This document shows positions 1-8,104 of a stretch of DNA of 35,590 nucleotides, in pieces. The translations under genes were made by a program, and so were the position numbers. The stretch is from Nanoarchaeales archaeon. GTDB taxonomy: Archaea > Nanobdellota > Nanobdellia > Woesearchaeales > UBA583. Under the pieces are notes generated by a model. The model did not search any database and was not told where the DNA came from. It saw only the letters and a program-made list of their open reading frames with translations. Within the stretch, counting starts at the first letter, position 1; every line of letters begins with the position of its first letter. The DNA lies in assembly GCA_013215525.1 (NCBI GenBank), contig JABSQY010000011.1:1-35590 (forward strand), read 5' to 3'.

Positions 1-2
1 AT

Positions 3-188
3 TTGAAAACATTTCAATTAAATTCAGCATTAAATCTACTAAATGAGGTTAATTCAAATAATTTAATTATATCTGATTTAATTATAAAACAAGAAAACAT
101 TATTCAAACTGTAGATAATAAAGTATTTTATGGAATGCTTTTATTATTTGTATCATTTTTTTTTTATATATTTTTGAGAAAAGAATAA
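3..188 (+). CDS. Small protein with C-terminal transmembrane helix; TTG start, possibly the 3' end of a gene continuing outside the window
   Basis: ORF 61 aa; hydrophobic C-terminus FYGMLLLFVSFFFYIFLRKE. Confidence 0.4.
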   Translation: MKTFQLNSALNLLNEVNSNNLIISDLIIKQENIIQTVDNKVFYGMLLLFVSFFFYIFLRKE

Positions 189-198
189 TATTATATTT

Positions 199-831
199 TT
201 AACTTTCTTTAAACAAAGGTTTAGTATCTAATTCAAATCTCATTCCTTCTTCATCAAGGTCGCTGTACCATTCTAATAATGTTTTAACAGTATCTCCAGT
301 ATTTTGTTGAACTGCTTTAATATCTCTTCCTGCTCTACGAGATAGCCTAATAAATGTGTGTCTGAACCAATGAGAACTAACTTTATCAGCAAACTTGAAT
401 TCTATATTATGACTCCATTTTTTTACTATCCTATTACAAGTTTTTTCACTATATGGAAACAATTCTCTACTCTTAATTTCTAATTTTTGTCTTTCTTTTA
501 ACCACATTTTTAACAAAGGAGTGATTGTAGTAGGAAAATAAACCCATCTCCATTCATCTTTTTTAAAATCATATGTTTCAATTCTATTATTATCCCAATC
601 TATTCTATCAATTTCTTGACCAAGGCTTCTAACTTTCCCCCTTTTTTTCTGTCCTACAATATCAGAGATTCTAATTCCGAGGTTGGAGTGCCAAGTCATA
701 TAAAATTTATCTCTAACATTATCTGGAGAATTTAATAATTTTGCTAAATTTTCAGAATTAAAATATTTGTCCGCTTTGAGTATTTTATTAGACACAACTA
801 ACTGATTTTTCATTTTATTTATAAACCTCAT
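199..831 (-). CDS. Tyrosine recombinase/integrase, catalytic domain only
   Basis: Arg-I region LGIRISDI, HxxR box SSHWFRHTF, terminal Tyr in LLEWYSD; no recognisable N-terminal core-binding domain. Confidence 0.75.
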   Translation of the reverse strand: MRFINKMKNQLVVSNKILKADKYFNSENLAKLLNSPDNVRDKFYMTWHSNLGIRISDIVGQKKRGKVRSLGQEIDRIDWDNNRIETYDFKKDEWRWVYFPTTITPLLKMWLKERQKLEIKSRELFPYSEKTCNRIVKKWSHNIEFKFADKVSSHWFRHTFIRLSRRAGRDIKAVQQNTGDTVKTLLEWYSDLDEEGMRFELDTKPLFKES

Positions 832-848
832 AAAAATTAGTTTGATTT

Positions 849-877
849 TTGTCCGTTTCTACAATAGAAACGGACAA
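849..877. repeat. Perfect 13-bp inverted repeat with 3-nt loop between the two integrase genes
   Basis: ttgtccgtttcta-caa-tagaaacggacaa; arms are exact reverse complements. Confidence 0.9.
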
Positions 878-894
878 TATATTTTTTACCATTT

Positions 895-2376
895 TTAAGC
901 CAGTTTACCAAATTCATTCTCCTTATGAATTTCTTCAAACTTTTCCCTAAGGAGTGGATTTTCCATTATTGAATTAATTAAACCATTATCTAGCCCTTTT
1001 GAAACATCTAGATTATTAAAAATTCCAGGACTCATTAAAATTTTCATAAATTTCAACTCATCTTCTTTTAGTTTATGTAATTTTTTTGCTTCATTTTCAT
1101 CTAATACAGCACCACAACCACAATATCTAACTTCTGGCGAATGTTCAAATAATTCTGGTCTCTCTGGAAATCTTTCTTCGCAAATAACACATATTCTTTT
1201 ATCCATTGCTGTATCTACTTTTTTTGTTTTATTAATATCAATACCGTGAAATTTTAAAATTTTATCACTTACTGCTTCTTCACCATAGTGAACATACCTT
1301 TTATACATATTAGAATTTTCACTCCATCCACTAAATATTCTTAAATCTCTTTCATTTAATCCTTGTGTTCTATATAGTGAATCTATTTTACTGTGTCTGA
1401 AAAAATGTAAATTTGTTTTCTTATTTAATTTAATTAATTTAGCAGAACGATTAATGATGTCTTGACAAGCAACATTAGAAAGCCTTCCAAATCTATTTTG
1501 ATAACACATAGATAAAAATAGAGGAGCATTTAATTCATCCTTATATTTATGTTCATTAATTAATTTCCTTATGTAAGGTAATGAATTAACTAATATAACT
1601 CTTCTTTCTCCAGTTTTTCCATCTAATTTAATAAATCCATATTTACCTAAATCTTCAATAGAACCAATGTTACAAGCAACTAATTCACCAATTCTTGCTC
1701 CACTTTCATATAATAATGAAATTATACATTTATTTCTAGCACCAACTGTTCCACCAATTAGATTTTTTATATCTTGAGGAGTTAATACTTCATTAGGTGC
1801 TATACTTTTAATATTATCAGAACTATTATTAATTTGTAGATTCGAAACTAATTTAGGGATTTTTCCCATTACAAAATTATCTTTGTTATATGACCAAATA
1901 TAAAACCTTTTAATAGTGATAAGGTATAAATCAATTGTTTTTTGAGAAATTTTAGGTGATTTATTTCTTTGTTTATGTGTTAATGGGTTTCTAGGAATTT
2001 CAATTCCAAAACTTTTTAATTTTTTTTCTCTTATTTCAATTCTTTGCTGTGTAGTTGTTTTTTTAAAATTAATTTTATAATTATCTATATCTTCTTTTGT
2101 AGCATCTATTAAATTTTTTTCAATATATTCTCCAAATTTAATTATATTATTTACATATCTAAGTATAGATTGTTTACTTCCAATTATTTTATAATCAAAT
2201 CTTCGACCATAATCATCAGTATATGTCTGTTTAGTTCTACTTTCCAAAAAATCAACATATAAATACATTTCTTTTTTATTATTTTCATTCAATAAGGGAT
2301 TTTTTTCAATTAAGTTTTCTATTCTCCTATTGTAAAATTCTTCTACTATATCTTTATACTCTTTGTGTTGCTTCAT
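895..2376 (-). CDS. Tyrosine recombinase/integrase with C-terminal zinc-ribbon-like tail
   Basis: YESGARIGELV (Arg I), LHFFRHSKID (HxxR), FSGWSENSNMYKRYVHY (W/H box plus Tyr), then CVIC...YCGCG cysteines. Confidence 0.88.
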   Translation of the reverse strand: MKQHKEYKDIVEEFYNRRIENLIEKNPLLNENNKKEMYLYVDFLESRTKQTYTDDYGRRFDYKIIGSKQSILRYVNNIIKFGEYIEKNLIDATKEDIDNYKINFKKTTTQQRIEIREKKLKSFGIEIPRNPLTHKQRNKSPKISQKTIDLYLITIKRFYIWSYNKDNFVMGKIPKLVSNLQINNSSDNIKSIAPNEVLTPQDIKNLIGGTVGARNKCIISLLYESGARIGELVACNIGSIEDLGKYGFIKLDGKTGERRVILVNSLPYIRKLINEHKYKDELNAPLFLSMCYQNRFGRLSNVACQDIINRSAKLIKLNKKTNLHFFRHSKIDSLYRTQGLNERDLRIFSGWSENSNMYKRYVHYGEEAVSDKILKFHGIDINKTKKVDTAMDKRICVICEERFPERPELFEHSPEVRYCGCGAVLDENEAKKLHKLKEDELKFMKILMSPGIFNNLDVSKGLDNGLINSIMENPLLREKFEEIHKENEFGKLA

Positions 2377-2541
2377 TTTTAATTATGTTAATACTTTATC
2401 ATAATTATATTTTTACTGGTTCTCACTGAGACCCACATATTATTGGGTATCAATATTGAAATTCAATCCTTACTTTCACAAAGCAGATGCTTATGAAATC
2501 AAAGATATTCACAAAGTATCAATTAAAAATTTTATTTAAAA

Positions 2542-3018
2542 TTATAATAATTCTTCAATGTATCTTTCTAATTTCTCTGGAACTGTTGTAGGTTTAAATC
2601 TGTTTACAGGTGTACCTTCTTTATCAATTAAAAACTTTGTAAAATTCCATTTGATTGAATTTGTTAATGCTCCTTGTTGCATTTCTTTTAGATATGTATA
2701 TAATGGATTTTCATTATTTCCATTTACTTCAATTTTTTCCATCATTGGAAAAGTTACACCAAAGTCAATCATACAACCTTCTTGAATTGCTTGAGAATTA
2801 CCAGGCTCTTGATTTCCAAATTGATTACATGGGAATCCAATTACTACGAAATCTTTTGATTTATATTTATTATATAATTTTTCTAATCCTTCGAATTGTT
2901 TTGTAAATCCACATTTACTTGCTGTATTCACAATTAAAACAACTTTACCTTTAAAATCATTTAATGAAATTTCTTCACCTTTAATATTCTGTACTTTGAA
3001 ATCATAAATTTTTGTCAT
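2542..3018 (-). CDS. Glutathione peroxidase family protein
   Basis: NTASKCGFTKQFEGLEKLY, GFPCNQFGNQEPG and WNFTKFLID motifs; start chosen at MTKIYDF inside the 165-aa ORF. Confidence 0.93.
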   Translation of the reverse strand: MTKIYDFKVQNIKGEEISLNDFKGKVVLIVNTASKCGFTKQFEGLEKLYNKYKSKDFVVIGFPCNQFGNQEPGNSQAIQEGCMIDFGVTFPMMEKIEVNGNNENPLYTYLKEMQQGALTNSIKWNFTKFLIDKEGTPVNRFKPTTVPEKLERYIEELL

Positions 3019-3130
3019 AAGAATAATTCCTTTTGACACTTAATAAAGATTTATCACTTTAATTATTTACAAGTAGTGTAACTCAAATTTTGTATAGATT
3101 AATATGTATTTAATTAAAGAAGTGAATTAT

Positions 3131-3496
3131 TTATCTTCTTCTTTTTGAATTAATTGCAACAGCTTGGTCTATATAGTACTTTAATATCTCTGTGTCTGCT
3201 TTGTGCATTATTAAACTACGCATTTCTCTTCCAGTTCCAGTTAATAGTTTGAATCTATCTTTCATTTTAATTCCTTTTAAAAATGTAATTTCTACAGTTT
3301 GCTTCATTGTTCTCATATTACAAATTGGTCCATTGTCGTCAGCGAATGTTGTAATGATTGATTTTTGTAGTTCTAACATTTGAGGGTATGATAATAATAC
3401 TTCTCTTATGTCTAGAAATAAATTCTTACTTGATGATTCTAAGTCTTTTTCGAACTGTGTTTGTGGTTCTTTGTATTTATCAAATTCTTCTTCCAT
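3131..3496 (-). CDS. Possible DUF1801-like protein
   Basis: 121-aa ORF; DIREVLLSYPQMLELQKSI... and DRFKLLTGTGREMRSLIMHKADTEILKYYIDQA resemble the DUF1801 arrangement. Confidence 0.5.
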   Translation of the reverse strand: MEEEFDKYKEPQTQFEKDLESSSKNLFLDIREVLLSYPQMLELQKSIITTFADDNGPICNMRTMKQTVEITFLKGIKMKDRFKLLTGTGREMRSLIMHKADTEILKYYIDQAVAINSKRRR

Positions 3497-3560
3497 TTTT
3501 ATTTATTTTATATATAATTATTTTTTATTACTATTTATGTGTTTATTTTTACTATTATTG

Positions 3561-3752
3561 TCAATATATTTCTTTTACTCTTCCAACTTGTCCACACTCA
3601 AGCATTACCTTGATGCCGTGGTGGTGATTTGGAGAATTAGTTAATATTTTAGATACACATCCTTTTGTAATCTTTCCAGAACGCTGGTCTTGTTTTAATA
3701 CAATTCCTACATCTAGACCAGATTTGATATTATCTCTAATTGTTCCACTCAT
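3561..3752 (-). CDS. ywbE: YwbE family protein (DUF2196)
   Basis: IRDNIKSGLDVGIVLKQDQRSGKITKGCVSKILTNSPNHHHGIKVMLECGQVGRVKEI matches the family signature. Confidence 0.92.
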   Translation of the reverse strand: MSGTIRDNIKSGLDVGIVLKQDQRSGKITKGCVSKILTNSPNHHHGIKVMLECGQVGRVKEIY

Positions 3753-3833
3753 AAATAATATATCTGTTTATTGTGTTATAAGTGTATGTTATTATTTAAT
3801 AAAATAGTATAAGTATGGTATACATATAGTATA

Positions 3834-3872
3834 ATTATATAGTAAAATTATATAGTAAAATTATATAGTAAA
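3834..3872. repeat. Three exact tandem copies of a 13-bp unit
   Basis: attatatagtaaa x3. Confidence 0.9.
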
Positions 3873-4077
3873 ATTAAATCATTTATTTTAAGTAGTTAGA
3901 ATTATTTGGTTTGCCAGACTACATAATGTAGAATTACAGGCAGATTGATGTGCAAAGCACAAGTAAAAAAAGTTTAATTTGTTTTATAAAAGTTGTTATT
4001 TTATAAGTAATTAAACAAATATTGAAATTATGAGTATTAAATGATATATTCATTAAATTAATTAAATAGTGTAACAA

Positions 4078-5244
4078 TTATAAATCAAGTGTTACTAATG
4101 GGACAAATCTTTCATCTTCATTAAATGCGCCGTGTGTTGCTTTTTGTATATTTGAGGTTGAATCAAATAATACATAGTTATCCCTCATGATTAGTATATA
4201 ATCTCCAACTCTGTCAAAAAGTTTCGGGTTTGGAGTTCCTAGTCCATAGAAATTATCATTTATTATATCTTCTCCTTTAATACACCAACAATATTTAGAT
4301 AATTTATTTTTTACTATTTTTAAAAATTTATCTACTTTATTTGGTTTTACATAACAATTTCTAACTCTTGGTTCTCCAGTTATTGGGATTGATAAACATT
4401 CCTCCAATCCTACTATATTTTCAATAAAAATTTGAGAGTCTTTATCATAATCTATCATTCCATGGTCTGATGTTATTATTAACTTTGTTTTTGTATTTTT
4501 AATATTTTTGGAAAGTTCTCTTATTTGATTATCTATTGTTTCAAAGAATAAATTTGTTTTAGGAGTCCCAACTCCTGAAATATGTTGAATTGAATCAAAT
4601 TCATCTAAATATGCGTGTATATATCTTCTATTTTTTGATTTTTGATTTATTAAATCTTTTAATTCAGGGAGGACATGTATGTCTGTTTCAGTTGGAATTA
4701 TTTTTGTGTTTGATGCTACATAATTTATAAATTTTCTTTTTGATTTTTCTTTTTCAATTATTGTGTAACAATCACTTTTAAAATCTTTATGATAAGATTC
4801 AATTTCTAATATGTTGTCTATTATTAAATTATTTTCTGATACTTGTTCATCATTATCATAATTAGTAAAAGGTAGTATTTTAACTATAGATTTTGTTTCT
4901 TTTAGATACATTGTCCATCCTGTAAGTCCGTGTTGTTGTGGTGGATATCCTACTTGGAAAGCAGTGTTTGCGCAGGTTGTTGCTGCTAAAAAAGTTGTTG
5001 AAAGTTTTGTTTTAAGATGTTTATATAAAAACGAGTCTTTTTGTGTTTTAAGATAGTTATATCCAAGACCATCAATCACAATTAATACAATATTATCATA
5101 TTTACTAAGTTCTCTTGAGTCTAATGCTTTTAGTTCATTATATTTATGTTTTTTTCCAAAATTATTTGAAATTGAACTCATTAAATTAATAATATTATTC
5201 TCTTTATAGTTTGGTTTTTCAAAGTCATACATTATAAAAAACAC
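4078..5244 (-). CDS. Alkaline phosphatase superfamily / type I phosphodiesterase-nucleotide pyrophosphatase-like protein
   Basis: NIVLIVIDGLGYNYL, LAATTCANTAFQVGYPPQQHGLTGW, IITSDHGMIDYD. Confidence 0.85.
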   Translation of the reverse strand: MFFIMYDFEKPNYKENNIINLMSSISNNFGKKHKYNELKALDSRELSKYDNIVLIVIDGLGYNYLKTQKDSFLYKHLKTKLSTTFLAATTCANTAFQVGYPPQQHGLTGWTMYLKETKSIVKILPFTNYDNDEQVSENNLIIDNILEIESYHKDFKSDCYTIIEKEKSKRKFINYVASNTKIIPTETDIHVLPELKDLINQKSKNRRYIHAYLDEFDSIQHISGVGTPKTNLFFETIDNQIRELSKNIKNTKTKLIITSDHGMIDYDKDSQIFIENIVGLEECLSIPITGEPRVRNCYVKPNKVDKFLKIVKNKLSKYCWCIKGEDIINDNFYGLGTPNPKLFDRVGDYILIMRDNYVLFDSTSNIQKATHGAFNEDERFVPLVTLDL

Positions 5245-5405
5245 TCTGAGATTATTCCTTTATAAGCTTATTTATTATTTGTATGTAGTAGATGAAATTT
5301 TCTAAAATAGTAATTATGAATTAAATAAAAAATAATTATATGGGAATATAATATTATTTTTATTAATAAATGTTAAATATTTTAGTTTATAATTTTATTA
5401 TTTTA

Positions 5406-6314
5406 TTATTCAAAGAAATCTTTTCCATTCATAATTTCTAATGGAAGATTTGGTTCTGGACCTTCAAGATAACTCTTTAAGTCTTTAGATTGTCTTCTTA
5501 GTTTTTCTTCGTGTCCTAATATTAATAATGTGTTTCCGCTGGCAAGCCCTAAATCCTTACATATTTTTCCCTCTCTATATAATCTTACATCACCAAGTGG
5601 CCCAGATCTATCGTCAACGTGATTTTCATTAAATTTCCATATGTCTACCATTCTGTCACCATCCATATCCCATATAATTGTAATTATGTATGTTGAATCG
5701 TCGTAGTATGAATCTGATTTTATTATGTTTACAATATAATCTTCTACTTCTTTTTTATTCATTCCTTTGTATGAATTTTTTGCATCTACATCAGGCCATA
5801 CAATTATTTGCATTTTATCATTAAAAAAGTCTAAACTATTGTAAAAGGAATGATTTGGTTTGTATTCGAATTCTAGGTTTGGTAGATGACCTTGTTCCCA
5901 TATACTTTTAAAAAGTTGTTTTTGAGATTTTGCAAATGATTCATCTTCTATTATTAATAATCTTTCAGAGTTGTATATTGCAACAGTATTGTCAAATATT
6001 AGTATTTCGTCATCAATTGTGTATATGTCTTTAGGAACGTATCTAAAGTTCATAAGTAGGTTTACAAATTCTTTGTTGCTTGTAAATTTTGCAACTGATT
6101 GTGTGTTTGTGATTTGGTTAAATTTGATGTTGTTATTTAGAAAATTCTTTCTTAGTGTTTCTGCTTTTTGTTTGTCAAATAAGTCTGACATGTCTGTTTT
6201 TTCAAATATAAATATTTCTTTATCTTTTGAGTTAGAAGATTTTAAAGTGATATCGTATAAGTCTTGCTGTGTTACAGGTTTTATTGTTGATATATAATTA
6301 TTCTGTTTTTTCAT
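5406..6314 (-). CDS. TrmB-like C-terminal (PLD-like) domain without HTH, fused to an uncharacterised C-terminal domain
   Basis: DEILIFDNTVAIYNSERLLIIEDESFAKSQKQLFKSIWEQG resembles the TrmB regulator domain; start chosen at MKKQNNY because the longer ORF overlaps the upstream gene. Confidence 0.6.
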   Translation of the reverse strand: MKKQNNYISTIKPVTQQDLYDITLKSSNSKDKEIFIFEKTDMSDLFDKQKAETLRKNFLNNNIKFNQITNTQSVAKFTSNKEFVNLLMNFRYVPKDIYTIDDEILIFDNTVAIYNSERLLIIEDESFAKSQKQLFKSIWEQGHLPNLEFEYKPNHSFYNSLDFFNDKMQIIVWPDVDAKNSYKGMNKKEVEDYIVNIIKSDSYYDDSTYIITIIWDMDGDRMVDIWKFNENHVDDRSGPLGDVRLYREGKICKDLGLASGNTLLILGHEEKLRRQSKDLKSYLEGPEPNLPLEIMNGKDFFE

Positions 6315-6372
6315 ATTAATTGAAATTGAATAATAATATATATTAATTGAGGTTGACAAAAATTTGTAGTTT

Positions 6373-6783
6373 TTATTTATTTCTAACACCACCTAATTCA
6401 TCAGCCCATTTTTCAGGATATGAATTTTCATATTGTTTATATGTGAATTTTTTATCTACACTTAATCTGATTGCTTGAAATACTGATGGAATTCCTATAA
6501 TTATAATATATAGTGGACCTGTGTAGTATCCTTGTAGTGTGTGTCCGTATTCGTGTTTTATAAGTTCATTATCTAATTTACTTTCATTAATAAAAATAAA
6601 TTTTCCTAAAGAAATTCCAATTAAAAGTTTTGTATCGCGTGTTGTAATTAATGTTATGTCTTTGTGTTGCGTAACATTTGCTATATCTTTTCTAAGTTTT
6701 AATATTATATATAATAAAATTCCCAATAAAGTCTGTGGAAGACACCAAGTCCAAAGTATAATATTTCTTAAAAAATAGTTCAT
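6373..6783 (-). CDS. Small membrane-associated protein with HExxH-type metalloprotease motif
   Basis: IKHEYGHTLQGYYTGPLYIIIIGIPS, ...EKWADELGG; N-terminal TM helix. Confidence 0.65.
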   Translation of the reverse strand: MNYFLRNIILWTWCLPQTLLGILLYIILKLRKDIANVTQHKDITLITTRDTKLLIGISLGKFIFINESKLDNELIKHEYGHTLQGYYTGPLYIIIIGIPSVFQAIRLSVDKKFTYKQYENSYPEKWADELGGVRNK

Positions 6784-6852
6784 AGTATAACCTTTTTTAC
6801 TTTTTATTATTTAAATTACTTTGTTATTAATTCAGATAGTTTTCTATGATTT

Positions 6853-7311
6853 CTATTGTAATATCTCTTGTGTGTTCATTCGTTTTGAATACCATACTTG
6901 GAAGCTTGTGATTGCTACTACAACCATCATCATTACTAGGAAACTTGTACCGAGAACAGAGTAACTGCCTGCGATTGCTTCAAGAACAAATGAGATTGCT
7001 GCTATAATTGCACTAAATATAAATACTGGAATTGCCCATGCTTTACGAAAAATCATTAGAACAGCACCGATGAATGCACCCCATGAACTTAGTGTAAATG
7101 CGATAATGTTAATAGTTGGAACGTTAAGAAAGAATTCAGCTTGCGTGATTGTCATACCTTGAGCAACTAAGCTTTCTACTGTCATACTGAAGAAGTCTAT
7201 ATTGTGGTATGCTCCCATTAGGTTCCAGATTAGTAATACTGCTGCAATTATCCAGAAGGATGTTGGTGTTATTGTACTTGTAGTTTTGTCATTATTTTTT
7301 AGTTTAGTCAT
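6853..7311 (-). CDS. Four-TM integral membrane protein, bacterial-like
   Basis: 152 aa with FWIIAAVLLIWNLMGAYHNIDFF and three further hydrophobic segments. Confidence 0.65.
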   Translation of the reverse strand: MTKLKNNDKTTSTITPTSFWIIAAVLLIWNLMGAYHNIDFFSMTVESLVAQGMTITQAEFFLNVPTINIIAFTLSSWGAFIGAVLMIFRKAWAIPVFIFSAIIAAISFVLEAIAGSYSVLGTSFLVMMMVVVAITSFQVWYSKRMNTQEILQ

Positions 7312-7393
7312 TAAATTAATTCTATTTAAATTGTTTATAAAGATTTATATTTAAAGTTCGTGTTCGCATTTTCTAATTGAATAATGCGAAAAA

Positions 7394-7972
7394 TTAAAAT
7401 ATTTTAAAATAATCATTTAAGTGTTTTACTCTATGGATTCCTGATGGGAGTTTATCTGAAGTTTGGTTCCAAGGTTTATCTATTAATACTATGTCTCTGT
7501 TTGGCGTTACACATGCTAAGGCGTGAGTTAAGGAGTCCTCTACTAATAAATCAATTCCTATTTTATCACATACATCTCTTTTTGATAAAGGTTTTGAGTT
7601 ATCTTTTGAATAACTATTTACCATATGTATTTCATCAAATTTGTTTGGGAAAAATTTATGTATTGAGTTATATGTTTGTTCTTTAATTTCGTTCTGTCTT
7701 GCAGTAATTATTTCTAAGTTGTGGTGTTTGGATAATTGAGTTATAATTCTTTGAGAGTTTTCAACAACTTGCGCTTGCTCGAAGAATTTTGAATTGTAAT
7801 GTTCAAACATTTTATTAATTGCTTGTTCTCTTGTTCCACCCCAAACTTTCCAGAAATCATAAGATATAAAATCATCAATTGTAAGTTTTGTGTTATAAGT
7901 ATGATTATGAAATTTTATGATAGCTGGAACGTGTTCAAATAAAACATCATCATAATCGAAACCTATTTTCAT
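7394..7972 (-). CDS. HAD-like 5'(3')-deoxyribonucleotidase family (NT5C type)
   Basis: MKIGFDYDDVL motif I, LEIITAR motif II, DLLVEDS motif IV. Confidence 0.75.
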   Translation of the reverse strand: MKIGFDYDDVLFEHVPAIIKFHNHTYNTKLTIDDFISYDFWKVWGGTREQAINKMFEHYNSKFFEQAQVVENSQRIITQLSKHHNLEIITARQNEIKEQTYNSIHKFFPNKFDEIHMVNSYSKDNSKPLSKRDVCDKIGIDLLVEDSLTHALACVTPNRDIVLIDKPWNQTSDKLPSGIHRVKHLNDYFKIF

Positions 7973-8104
7973 ACTTTGAATGTGTGTTTGCGCTTTATAT
8001 ATATTAGTATCTATATTATTTTAAAAGTGTGAACTAAATACTTTTACTAACTTGTCAAAGAATTAACACATCAGATTTAAAAAGTGTCACAGCGATTTTT
8101 ATAT

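Noticed and set aside
2400-2500. Possible tRNA-like remnant next to the integrase (gaaattcaatcc resembling a T-loop)
   Set aside because: No acceptor or anticodon stem could be paired; low GC.
2558-2906. Plus-strand ORFs (75 and 83 aa) opposite glutathione peroxidase
   Set aside because: Antisense to a strongly supported gene; composition is a by-product of the opposite strand.
3192-3644. Plus-strand ORFs opposite the DUF1801-like and YwbE genes
   Set aside because: Antisense, low-complexity hydrophobic translations; no independent support.
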